A DNA stretch of 64,000 nt from Camelus bactrianus (lineage: Eukaryota; Chordata; Mammalia; Artiodactyla; Camelidae), in NCBI RefSeq assembly GCF_048773025.1, contig NC_133558.1:40768501-40832500 (forward strand). Reading direction: 5' to 3'. Within the stretch, counting starts at the first letter, position 1. The number at the start of each line of letters is the position of its first letter. The position numbers and the translations under genes were made by a program. Under the pieces are notes generated by a model. That model saw only the letters and a list, made by a program, of their open reading frames with translations, did no database searches and had not been told where the DNA came from. Positions 36,530 through 47,745 of this stretch are shown in pieces.

Positions 36530-36940
36530 AATTCAGAAGAGGAGCATGGCATAAAACTCTCCTGATCTGGCCTCCTCTATCACCATCCTGTCCCTCCCTC
36601 AGGCTCCTGCCATCTGCCCAGCAGTCACAGCTCCGTGCCTTTGCACTTGGGGCTTCTCCTCCTGGAATGTCTTTCCTTCCCCTTTTCTGGGTCATGACCT
36701 AGCTTAGGCACTGGGTCCCTAGAAGACTTCCCCAATACACCAGGGAGGGCTGGATGCCTCCCACTAGGCTCCCAAAGCCCCCCCCATGCTCCCTCAATTA
36801 GAGTGTTTATCACACCCCCACCATGACTGTTGGGTTAGCTACCCCATCAGGCTGCAGCATCTCCCCCAGACCGAGACCTCCACAAGGGGAGGGGCTGTGG
36901 TTTCATCTCTGACTTGAAATAGCTCATATTATTGGTTTGA
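36530..36940 (-). repeat. L2 3' half
   Basis: The order 'ttgcacttggggcttctcct', 'tggaatgtctttccttcc', 'tagaagacttccccaata' and 'gagacctccacaaggggagg' is the reverse complement of the L2 3' region. Confidence 0.65.
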
Positions 36941-38399
36941 GATATCTCATTTAAGAAGTTCCTTGTATTATGTTTTGGACCTATTAACCTTATCAAGATA
37001 GCTCATTAAAGAGAGGCTGGTGAATGAGATACTCCACCCTCTTCTACAGAGAGGAGCTTGCCTTTGAGAACGAACAGAGGAGGAAAATGCTGGGGGCTTG
37101 GACAGATCAGGTAGCAGCATGGGCACCGGGTCAGGGCGAGGCTCGGTGCCCAGGCTGGGGAGCACCAGCTGCCTCTCTGAGGTGGGCGGTTTCTGGATTT
37201 CTGTGCTTCCTTAGACCCACTTCCCATTTTTGTAAACACAGTCTTCCTTCTGTGATGAGCTGTAGTTTCACCAGCCCAGCCCGACAGGTTCATTATTTAG
37301 CAGCTGTTTTGAAGCCCTAGCTCACATCTTTCCTGGACTTTCAATATGGAATTTTAAATAATCTCATGGCTTCCTGTGGACTGTTTACTTTTAAAGCAGA
37401 ACAATTTTCTATTTATTTCTATTTTTCCCTAACAATATTTTCCAATAGTTCCTCTTACTAAAAGTGACATGTTTTTGATTCCCCCCCATCACCAGGAGAT
37501 ACAGTTTAACAAAGTATGTGTGTTGAGGTGAGAGGTGCATCCAGACATTTCCCGTGTAAGACCCAGGCCACCTAGGACCACGCCCCGTGCGTGCCCTTCC
37601 CCGGTGGGTTCTACAGCTGTAAGGCCTGCCCCAGGAGGTGCTTCTGGAGCTCCTTGTCAAACACCTCTTCTGTTCTGTGTTTGGACAAGGGTATTTCTGC
37701 TTTCTGAAAAGCAGTCATGTAGGGCATGCACAATCCACATGGATGGATGCAATGTTCCTGGCCCAGGGGTTTCCAGAACCCCCACCTGGCACAGTCCTTC
37801 CCTGGTGGTGTCCGTGGGAGGGAGGAGCTGAGCAGCATGGACAGGCAGCAAGGTGGCTGAAGGTCCATCCCTCTGGAAGCAGAACCAGCTCCACTGTGGC
37901 TTGCATCCAGTGAACTGGATCCCAGTGTTCAAGAGTCTCGTTGGATACTGGGTGCCTACTTATGACACATGGAAGGGAGGTGTTGCCCCTCAAAGACCTC
38001 ACTCTTCCTGGCTTCTCTGGTGGAGCTTTTATCTTTTCCTTGTCTTTTCCAACAGGACACATACACTATGTAAGCAAAGGCCGAAGTCAGGGCACAGGTG
38101 ACGGGCTGTTGCTCTGACTCTCATATATAGCTTGACAGGCCCACCTAGCTGGCTCGGAGCAGGACCACCCCACCTCCAGGTTCATCATCTAAGAAGTGGC
38201 CTTCCAGGGACCACCTGCTTTCATCCCCCTTTTGTTATCTGTCTCCTTCCTGAACCAAACTGAGCAGCCCTCTGCATCCTCCCTTCTGGTGCTCTGTGTC
38301 CTCTCAAACCTAAGATGAAAGTCATCTTAGAGGACATTGTTATTTTATACTTCAAAGTATGCTGGGTGCTGGTATGCTGGGTGCTGCAAATAAAGATAC
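36941..38399. other. Non-coding, one exon-like frame
   Basis: No gene is recognised. A minus-strand segment at 37,609-37,704 has an acceptor-like CTTTTCAG. It is followed by 31 codons starting KAEIPLSKHRTEE and ending HLLGQALQL with a stop. It could be a terminal exon but matches nothing I know. Confidence 0.3.
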
Positions 38400-39350
38400 T
38401 GAAGACATTCTTTGTCATGTCTTTTTGGTGAATATGCACATCCCTTTCTGTTGGTTATTTATCTAGAGGTGGGATTGCTGGGTCAGAGCACTGTTTACCT
38501 TCAGTAGATTCTACCAAATGCTTCTCCAAAGCCGCTGGGCCAGCCTGCCCTCCCCCCAGCAGTCTCTGAGAGCGCCAGTTGCTCCACGTCCTCCCCAGTG
38601 CTTGGGACTGCCAGGCTTTTTAATTAAAATTTCAGTCTTTCTGGTAGGTAAGTAGCAATGTCTCATTTTGTTTTTATTTACATTTCTCTGAGAAGTAATG
38701 ATGTTGAGTATTTTTTCAAAGTCTTAGTAGCTACTTTGTGTATCTTTTTTAAAGTTCCTGTTCAAATATTTTACCAATTTTTTTATTGAGCTCTTTCTCT
38801 CTTTAACACTGACTTGTGTAATTTTAAAAGTAAACATTCTAAATAGGACTACTTTGCCAGATATACAGATTGCAAACATCTCTCTGTCTTTGGCTCATCC
38901 ATTCATTTTCTTCATGGTATCTTTTAATGAACAGGTTATTAATTTTAATGAAGTTTTGATGAACAGGCAATTAATTTTTTAATTGAGGTGCAGTCAGTTT
39001 ACAATGCTGTGTCAATTTCTGGTGCTCAGCACCATGCTTCAGTCATACATATATTCATTTTCATATTGTTTTTCACCATAAGGTCAGGCAATTGATTTTA
39101 ATAGTTATTAACTTTAATGAAGTACTTTTAAATTTCTTTAATGCCTTTTGTGACCTGTTTAAGACATCCTTGTCCTTCCCCAGGTCATGAAGATATTTTC
39201 TTATATTTTCTCATAAAATGATTGTTTTGCTTTCCTAATTCAAGCCTGTAATCCACTTTGAATTAATTTTTGTGTGACATATAGGTTAGGGGTAAGGGTT
39301 AATTTTTTTCCAACTAGATATCCAATAGCTCCACTATCATTTATCACAGG
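38400..39350 (-). repeat. L1M 3' region, interrupted
   Basis: This is old L1M 3' sequence on the minus strand, with 'aggtgggattgctgggtcag', 'acatttctctgagaagtaat' and 'atccactttgaattaattt'. It is interrupted by a younger L1 end at 38,979-39,084. Confidence 0.65.
38964..39099 (-). mobile_element. Very short camelid L1 3' end with target duplication
   Basis: About 105 bases of L1 3' end ('gaggtgcagtcagtttacaa' and so on) are inserted into the older L1. The flanks are a 15-base duplication, caggcaattaatttt at 38,964-38,978 and caggcaattgatttt at 39,085-39,099, with one mismatch. Confidence 0.75.
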
Positions 39351-39379
39351 ACATTTTTTCTCCTATTGAAGAGCAATAG

Positions 39380-39660
39380 AGCTTTTGTTGTAAATCCTAG
39401 CAGCCTTATTCATCATAGGCCTGCACTGAAAATAGCCCAAATATCCATGAATGGAGAAACAGACTGTGGTATGTCTATACAATGGACTACTACTCAGCAA
39501 TAAGAAGGATGAACTATGGATAAGCACAACAAGAATGGATCTCAAAAACATGTCGAGGAAAGGATGACAGAGACAAAAGAATATATACTGTTTGGTTCCA
39601 TTTATATGAGACAAAATTAATGCATGGTGGTAAAAGTCAGAACAGTGGGTCCCCACTGCT
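39380..39660 (+). repeat. L1 3' fragment
   Basis: 'cagcaataagaaggatgaac' and 'tactgtttggttccatttat' are typical of L1 ORF2 3' sequence, here in plus orientation opposite to the neighbouring L1M. Confidence 0.7.
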
Positions 39661-41589
39661 GGGAGGGGATTGATGGGGTGGACTGGTTTGTGAGGCACTT
39701 ATTTTGTGCTCAGCATAATCACCCTGGCTGCAAAGGTCAAGAGAGGAGATGAGGCACCAAGTAAGAGGCTGTTAAATATCCAATGTACTATGACCTGCTT
39801 ACATTTTAGCTGGGTTATCTCTATTCTTGCTCTGTGCCATCTTGGAACAAATGGATTCCAGGAATGTACCAGGGCATTAATTACTTTCTATGGAGTCCAG
39901 GAATGTGGAAACTCCTAGAGTCCTAAATCCTTAGCTTGAGAAGCAATCTTAGGATTCATTTGACTGAGCCATCTCATCTTATAGAAGAGACAACTGGAGC
40001 TGATGAGAAAGGGGACCACAAAAATGAAACTGGGATCAAACTCTTTACTCTCAAAAGCTAAATGAATTCTGTCATCATCATCATCATCATCATCTTTGTC
40101 ATCATGGCTGCTAAGATTTTGCAGATTTTCTGCATGCCAACCCCGGTGCTAAGCCTTATCTAATTAATCCTCCCAGCAAGCCCATGAGCAGGGTGCTAGT
40201 ATTAGTGCACGGCGCAGGTGAAGAGTCTGGAGTTTGGATGGGCCCAAGTCACACAGCCATGTCTTCCTGACCCAGTGCTGTCTGAGTTTTCATAACTAGA
40301 CACCCAAGGCCCCTCGAGGGCTTCCATTTCTCAAACATGCTGTTGTTGTAGACCTCAGTGCTCACGTGGTCTTTGAGTGGTCCTGGCCTTCTGTTCCTGG
40401 AGGGTCTGGATCCACACAGCATCTTCATGTGTCTTGCCCTGTCTGCTGTGTCCCTGAGGCTGCATTTATATGGGAGCTACCTCCAGAGGTGCAGATGTGA
40501 CGGGCTCTCACCTAGAGCCTGTTCCATTGTGCTACCCCCATCTTCTCTGCCTTCTATGTAGTGTTGGGCCAGACCCCTTTGGGCTCCCCTTACGGAGCCT
40601 AGCCTTGAAGGGTGACGTGAGGCTGTGTTTTGTATGCACCCATGGAAGGCTCATGAGCAAGTGTGAAAGATGACTCACCTTCACACCAACCTTTAGTTGC
40701 CCCCAACCCGCAAGCCCCTGGATTCACGTGCCAAATTTTCTCAATCTTTCCCTACTGGGTGGAGACTTTATAGGTAGAAGTGACATACTGGGAAGAAGCC
40801 CTAAACTAGCTTGATCCTTTCCTGCCCTGCAGACCATGGGGCAGCATTCGTACATGCACGTGTGTGCACACACATTCCTGGGGGCAGAGCCAGGGACTCG
40901 AGGATTGTGGCTGCAGTGCAGTGGGATGTAAGGGGGCTGGGAATTAATTTTCATCTTGACTCACGTGGCCCATCCCCTCATATCTCCTTTCTTGGGAGGC
41001 CATCACTTTGTGTTGGTGACAGGCCTCTACTGGGAGTCCTTTCCTTCCCCTGGGTCTGAATCCTGCTGCCTGCAGCTGTGCTGAGTCTTCAGGAGATACA
41101 ATCCCAGGGCCCCCAGCCAAGTGCAGGGGAATGTTATGCCCACTGAGCAAGGAAGAGCTGGACTGGGCAACCTAGAACCAGGGACTTCTGCCACCCTGCT
41201 CCCTAAAACCGTAGGCCAGAGGCAAGCCTCAGCAGCCTCCTGGCTACCTGGCTTTCCTTGGGGAGAGGAAGAGGAAGAAAAAAAGAAGAATGAGGAGGGA
41301 AAAATATTAAGAAGGAGGTGCCCCCTTTCACTGTCTCAGCTGTATGCCCATGGTCCCCTTCTGGACCCTTTCCTGAGGAAAATTTGGGGATTGAGGACCA
41401 GCAGATAACTTATCCCTGAAGAAGTGCTTATAATTTTAGGGGCTGCTTCCAGACAGGTCCCTAGAGGTGTCTGTTGTTAAATATAATCATGGAGTTGGCT
41501 TGAAATATTTTAAAATTGTGTTGGGCTCAATAGTTTGTTCCTGTGCAGTAACAAATATAGGACACTGATTGATGAGTTTGTTTGTCTAT
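39661..41589. other. Non-coding with MIR and CAT repeat
   Basis: A pure (CAT)n run of eight units lies at 40,072-40,095. A MIR copy in minus orientation follows at about 40,100-40,290 ('ctaattaatcctcccagcaa', 'caagtcacacagcca'). Nothing gene-like is seen in the rest. Confidence 0.5.
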
Positions 41590-41800
41590 CTAGCAAATAA
41601 ATAGCCCCTGGCATGCTAGGCCTGACATAGCAGGGAGCAGGGACATCGTGCTCTCTGCCCTGCGGGGAGGGGAGGGTTTCCAGCAGAGGCAGGCACAGAT
41701 GGGTGACACTCAGGGAGCAGACAGTGTTGAGCCCAGGGGGACACGGTGCCGGATACATACTTCATGCTTGATATGTGTTTGTTGTGTGAACAAGTGAGGA
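41590..41800 (+). repeat. L2 3'-end relic
   Basis: The stretch from 'aaatagcccctggcatgcta' to 'gatatgtgtttgttgtgtga' has the outline of an L2 3' end. The match is weak. Confidence 0.4.
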
Positions 41801-41877
41801 CAGACTAAGGGAGGACGTGGCAGAGAGGATCCAGAAGGATTTGGTGAAGGAAGAGGGGGAGAGCAGAAGCGGGGCTA

Positions 41878-42468
41878 CAGTGACCCTCGTTATTCATGGA
41901 TGATGTTTTTTTTTCAAGTTTACTACTTGTTAAAATTTATATGTAATTCAAAACCAGCTCTGTGGCCCAGTCACTCACGGACATGCACGGATCACTGGAG
42001 ACTTTGAACTCTGAGGTTGGACAAGGCGGTGCCCTGCCCTCTTGTCTCAGCTCATACTATAAATATGTGTCCTCTTCCAGTCTAGTTAGTGTCTCATTTT
42101 TTGCTTATTTGTGCTTTGTGTGAGTGACTGGGCTGTTCAGAATGGCCCCCAAGCATCGCGCTGAAGTGCTGTGTGGGGTTCCTGAGAGCAAGAATGCTGT
42201 GTGAGCCACTTAGATCAGGCCTGAGTCCTAGCGCTGTTGACTGAATGCAACACATTAATGAGTCAACCATATCTATTAAACAAGGTGCACTTAAACAGAA
42301 ACCCACATACAACAAGGTTATGTATTGATGGTCGATAAAAATGCGACCAGAGGCTGGCAAGAGCCTAAGCCCATATCCCCCCATAGGAGCAATGGTTCTG
42401 TGTTCGCTAATTCAGTGTAAGTGGTGACTTTGCAGAATATAACTACCTCAGATAATGAGAATTTACTG
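41878..42468 (+). mobile_element. Tigger/pogo element with transposase start
   Basis: This is a DNA transposon about 590 bases long. The ends 'cagtgaccctcgttattc' (41,878) and 'gataatgagaatttactg' (42,468) form imperfect terminal inverted repeats. The left end follows a TA, as expected for the Tc1/mariner superfamily. An ATG at 42,142 opens MAPKHRAEVLCGV, which resembles the start of Tigger transposase (CENP-B-like DNA-binding domain). The frame soon meets a TGA and is diverged, so this is an internally deleted, inactive copy. Confidence 0.75.
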
Positions 42469-45007
42469 CAGATCGAGCAAGTGGCAAGAGATAGACAAGG
42501 TCGGTTAGAGCTGGCCAAGAGAAGAGAGGGGCAGTGTGGCAGGAGGAGGATGGAGGCAGCTCCGTGGGAAGCGGCAGGGAGCCAGGACTCTCTGGGCAGA
42601 AGTAGGGCCGGCGGCCGCGAGGCTGCGAGGGGGCGACTGGGGCGTCGGCGCTTTCAGCCAGAGGCTCAGCAAGGACCGGGGGCCCCGCAGGGATGCAGTG
42701 GGGGGTGAGAGGTGGTGACCCAGCCGAGATGCAGTGACTGCAAACCGGAAAACAGCTCAAGAAGTCCAGTTGCTTACCTTGGAGCGAGGAGAGTACTACC
42801 GTGCCTACATCGCAGGTTAGGAGCAGGGCCCGGGGGCCCTTACAGATAACAAGGGGTGACTTGAAGGTAGGTCCCCTCTTCCTAGGGTCTCCCTCTAGAC
42901 TGGTTTGGGGACTTGAATTTCTCCATTTGATCCCCATTTTCCTCCGACACATCTCAGTGTAAGGGTGCCGAGTGCCAGCTCTGCGCTGGCCCGGCTCTTC
43001 CTGCACTGACTAACTTCAGCCCCCCTGTCCCCCAGCCTGGCTTTCTGGTCCCAGATCTTGATCCTCACTTATCTCCATCCATGGCTTCTCTCTGTGGCCC
43101 CAGAGAGAAGTAGGTGACATGGGTGGGCTGCCAGGTAAAGCAGGGTTCTGTAGCTCCTTGCAAACAAGACTTGCTCTGTGTGTTGCACCTCAGGGGCCAG
43201 CTGCCGGGGAAAAACAAAGGAAAGAGAATCTGTTTTAAAAAGCCCAGGTGAAGGCCACCAAGACAAACACAGCCAGCCAAGGGAACAGGAGGGCTGGGGG
43301 GTTCGGGGTGTAAAGGCCGCCCTCCACCACCGCGGTCTGACCAAGGGGCTGGGCAGATGAACGAGGCAGAGGAAGGTGACAGGCAGGGTGTCTTTACCTG
43401 CTGCCTCCTGAGCCCAAGCCAGAGACATTTTCCCCAGGACAGGCCCTTACTGGCTGCAGGGCCGAACTGGATTCAGCCCAACAGCTCAAGCTTCGGTTGG
43501 AAACTCATGGTCCCACAATGGGCAGCAGAGGAAGGGGTATGTGGACAGTGCCTGGTGTTGTCCCAGGTGATGGCCAGCAAAGGACCGTGTCCTCTGCTCC
43601 TTCTCCCACTGCCACTCATTCCAGGCCCCCACCTCCCTCACTCGGTGTCACGTGGCCCTTCTGTCAACACTGGCTTAGCAAGGGGGGCTGAGGGAATGTG
43701 TGGGTCCTTCCTTTATTGCTGTTCTGGGAACCAGCCTGGGCCTCATGGAAATGTGCACTCTGAAAGGACAGCCTGTGGTCTCCCAGCACGGGACACTTAC
43801 CCAAGGTGGGCCCCGGTGAGTCAGGGGGCCACACGGCCTGGGAGGGCTCACACCAGTGGGCTGCAGGCCTGAGCAGTAGGGCATTTTGCTGCTGCTTCGT
43901 CCCTAGCCCTCTCTCAATAGCACAGGGAGAGGGGGAGGAGAGCAGAGTGGCTGCAAAGTTGACACAAGGGGGAGGACCACACAGGCCGGAGCAAGTCCGC
44001 AGACCGGGTTGAGCAAATGTTCCTGGGGCCAGGCCACGAGGCAGAAGCTCTCTGCAAACAGGGCCCCCCTTGAGTGTTGAGAGCAGACTTGTGTTGGCCT
44101 GATGCCAGGACAGACATGAGGGTCAGGCCCAGAGGGGCAGGGCAGCGGGACAGAGGTCTCCATGAGCAACCTCATGGTATGGTCGAGGCCTCCTGGCTGA
44201 GACTGGAGGATCATTTCTGACTTTTTGAAGGGCTGGCCCCTGGAGAGAGTGATGCTGCCCTTTAGGGCCCCCAAAGGGAGCTGAAGTGATGGAGTTTAAG
44301 GACCTGGAGACAGAGTTACCCTCAAAATAGGGAGGAACTTGTCAGCGTTTGAGAGATCTCTCTGAGGATGGATGATGTGTTTTGGAAGATAATGCGCATT
44401 CTTCCATTAAATATGTTCACACAAAAGGTACGGCAGCCACTTTGGAAGGATGTTGGAGGGGGGTCGCAGTGGATGGATGGCTGCAGTAGATGCTCTTCGG
44501 AGGCCTGTCCCATCCTGAGAGTCTCTAAGTCCAAGGAGTCAAGTTAGTGACATGCATGGTGGCAAGCGTCTTAATCTCCTTAGCCTCAATTTCCCCATCT
44601 GAAAAACTGAATTTGTCTGGGTCACATCATGGTGGAGACCAAATGACGTTTGACACCCAAAAGACTACAGCGACGTGTAAGACATCACTAACATAGGTTC
44701 TCAGTTAAATATGGAGAGCAATTAAATTATCAAGGTCAGTAGCTGAAAACACCAATAGTGTGGCCCTGATACCTGCTGAAGTCTCTAGTGCCAAGCCTGT
44801 TCCCTAAACCAGCAGACTGAACATGCGTGCGCGGCCACACACACACACTCTCTCTCACCTCTTCCCATCCTGAAGATTCGCTCAGCTTAGTCAGTGAACA
44901 GACATGCTTCCACCATCTGGCTAACTTTTACCTTTTTGAAAAAGAAGACTGAACTCAGAGATCATCCCTTCTAAGTTCTTTGTGGCCCACTGTTTGGTGT
45001 TTAGTGC
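42469..45007. other. GC-rich non-coding stretch
   Basis: Frames of 171-187 codons at 42,443-43,006 (minus) and 43,357-43,872 (plus) have no recognised domains and overlap antisense frames. A small CpG-rich patch lies at about 42,600-42,665. A MIR-like fragment lies at about 44,560-44,640. A CA/CT simple run lies at 44,837-44,858. Confidence 0.45.
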
Positions 45008-45250
45008 ACCTCGGGGGGGGTGCTTAGTGGTGAGGCGCATGGGCTTTAAGATCAAACACGCCTGGGTTGGAGTCCCAGCCTGCTCTTGACTGACTGCAGA
45101 AACTTGTCCTCCCAGAGTCTTTCTCATCTGCAAAATGGGAATAATAAAGTAGGGAAAATACACTCAGAGCTGTTGTGAGGATTAAAGAAAAAAGTACGTG
45201 GGTGCTCAGCACGGGGCCAGGCGCGCAGTAAACGCCCAGTAGATTTAGCT
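45008..45250 (+). repeat. MIR SINE, nearly full length
   Basis: The tRNA-like head ('cctgggttggagtcccagcc'), core ('ctcatctgcaaaatgggaat') and tail ('gttgtgaggattaaagaaa', 'ggcgcgcagtaaacgcc') are all present in order. Confidence 0.8.
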
Positions 45251-45860
45251 CTTGTGCTCGTGGGTACGGAAGCGGTGCCCAGCACGCAGCGGGAGCCGGG
45301 CGTGCGGGGGGCTGAGCGGGTGGAGGAAAGGCTGAGCAAACTGACACTCGCCTGTCCCCTGGCTGCCAGGACTGAGCTCTCACGACCTTCCGCGGTGGGC
45401 TCTGTGTCCCTGCAGCGGAAAGTGCGCTGAGTCAGGGGGCAAGGAGCAAAGCGAGTCCCTTCAGGGCAGGGAACCGAGGGACCGAGGGGCCCAGCCTTAT
45501 CTCGGGTCCCACCGCAGCCGCTCTGGAGCCCTTCAGAGGCGGCCCAGGAGGGCGATCCTTGTCGGGGGGCCTTGGAAAGTCCTGGGCCACAGCCTGGGCT
45601 CCATCCACTCTTGCGCAAGCCCCACTCCCAGGGTGAGCTTTGCTTCTGGAGTTTGTTTAAGGGAAGCTGCGGAGGGAGCACGAGCACGAGCACGAGCATG
45701 GGGGCCGCCCGCCGGCCGGCCATGGCTGCGCGAGCAGACGCACCCCAGAGCCACCGCCGAGGGCCGGGCAGCCGAGGACCGGGGCCGCCTCGCCCCACGT
45801 TCACGCAGAGGCGCCCAGGGCTCCACGTAAAGACCCGCACCCTGGACGAAGCATGGATGG
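45251..45860. promoter_or_regulatory. CpG-rich block, possible weak CpG island
   Basis: The block is GC-rich with many CpGs, and a short GAGCAC tandem repeat lies at about 45,680-45,700. Open frames on both strands span it. The minus frame includes a hydrophobic LVLVLVLPP run produced by the tandem repeat, so it should not be read as a signal peptide. No exon of a known gene is recognised. It may be an unmethylated regulatory block or simply GC-rich. Confidence 0.35.
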
Positions 45861-46449
45861 GTTTATCCCTGACTGTCCCCACGGCCCCCCTGGGATTCTC
45901 TCTGCAGAGTGACTCTACTACCCTGTTGGCCCCAAATCACCCTCCTCGCCCACCCCCAGCTATTTTAGTCTCTGAGTCTTTTCATTAAAACAAATAAACA
46001 AGCTAGTCTATTAGGTTTTTTAATTTTTTCTTTCTGGAACATGGTTTAGCCAGGCCCCTCTTACAGGGCTGAGCTTGCGCCAAATACGGATGTTTAAAAT
46101 TTAATTATTTTGATGCTACCAAGTAGCAGAGGCTGGATTTTTTTTGGAAGGGGGGGTGTGGGGTGGGTTGGGGTGGGGGAGAAGGGGCTGCAGGAGGCAA
46201 AGGACGTGAAACCCAGGCCGGCTGCAAACTTGGGGCCCATGATGGTTGCTCTGTGCCTGGGCAGGAAGAGATTTTAAAGCGCAAACAAGAGCCAAATGGC
46301 CCCTGTGGCCAGACTGCCTCTATTCCCTCCAGCCATTCACGGGGAGGGAACTGAGGACGGCAGGGGCAGCGCCAGGTGTCAGGCTCTGAGCCCGGGGTGT
46401 GTGTGTTATGCACCCCTTCTGGGTGGCACTACAGGGAGGGGTGAGGGAG
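45861..46449. other. No feature seen
   Basis: A G-rich run lies at about 46,150-46,190. No gene or named repeat is recognised. Confidence 0.35.
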
Positions 46450-46775
46450 CTCTGGGGTCAGCTGGATGAAAATTGAAATCCTGGCCCCACCAGGGAAGCT
46501 TCTTATCTCTCTGTGCCTCAGTTTCCTCACCTGTAAAAGAGGGTAACAAAAGAACCAACTCATAGGGTTGTGGCAAGGATGAAATGAGGTGATGTTTGCA
46601 GAGCAGTTAGAACAGTGCCTGGGTCTTGGTGACTAAGCATCATTATTCCCACATTAGAGAGGAGGAATCAAGGCTTGCAGGGGTCATTCGGGGTACCCAA
46701 GGTCACATGACTTGCTCAAGGTCACACAGCTGATCAGTGGTGGAAATGGGTTTCAAGCTCGGATCAACTTGGTCC
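46450..46775. repeat. Two adjacent MIR fragments in opposite orientation
   Basis: The first (about 46,450-46,640, plus) has 'tgtgcctcagtttcctcac' and 'tagggttgtggcaaggatg'. The second (about 46,645-46,775, minus) has 'aaggtcacatgacttgctca' and 'aggtcacacagctgatcagt'. Confidence 0.65.
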
Positions 46776-47554
46776 GGAGCTGGTGGAGTTGCCCTGGCCC
46801 TGCACTGCTGCACAGAAGAAGGTGTTCCACCTCTGACTTGGATGCTTTTTAAAGAAATATCAAAATTCCAACTTTTTTCAGAAAATTCTTAGGTGGGTGC
46901 CCCTACTGAGCTGGTGCACTGAGAGGCTAAGCTGGGCTCAGGGACAACAGAATCCCTGCCCTCAGGGAACTCAGGCCAGTGAAGGCACCAAAACCCAGTG
47001 CCCAGTGACTGTGATGTGAAGTGTGTAGAAGCTTAAAGATGAGGCACTTGCGGAGCACAGGGGTTTGGAGCTCACACAAAGCTTCAGAGGAGTCACCCAG
47101 AAGAGAGCGAGGACATTGGAACCAGTTCCTCCCATCAACCAGAGTCCCCGAGATTCATCCATGTGGCAACTGAATCTCAGCAGCCCTTGCAAGGATCAGG
47201 GGTTGACAGAGCTGGGGCTGCTCGTCTCCATGGGGTCCTGCACGTGGCCTGGGATGATGCTGGCTGTCATGACCCTGCTTCCTGTGGTCGCTGAACCAAG
47301 TCCCCCTGAGACACCAGCGCCCCCTGTAGGCAGCATTCCCTGAACTCCGCCTCCTGCCTCTGTTAGCACAGCTGTCCTTCCATGAGGCCCATTCTTTGCA
47401 GTAAACCCTGAGAGGCACAGCTCTTTTCTCACTCACCCCGCAGTGCCCTGCCTCACCCCCATGCTGTGCCTGACACGCTGCTGGCAGAAGAAGCAGCTCC
47501 AGAGATGTCAGCTCAATGGGCCATGCTTGTCCTCATTCAGCCCCAGAAGCGCTG
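46776..47554. other. No feature seen
   Basis: No gene or named repeat is recognised. Confidence 0.35.
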
Positions 47555-47745
47555 GTTAGCATCCTAACGGCTCACATTTATCAAGCCCTGGACATGGGCC
47601 CGGGCCTGGACATGGGTGTTGCTCACTTTGCTGCTTTGTCTCAGTTCTCACATCAGCCCAGGCTTGGAGGTGCCCATGTTGTTTCCATTTCACAGATGCA
47701 CTGACAGAGGAAGAGAGAAGTCACACAGGTTATCAGGGGCAGTGC
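47555..47745 (-). repeat. MIR SINE fragment
   Basis: 'cacatttatcaagccctgga' and 'tgtttccatttcacagatgc' are followed by 'agagaagtcacacaggt', a reversed MIR. Confidence 0.6.

Noticed and set aside
45124-45882. 252-codon minus frame with a signal-peptide-like LVLVLVLPP run
   Set aside because: The run is produced by a short GAGCAC tandem repeat. The frame later runs through a MIR element.
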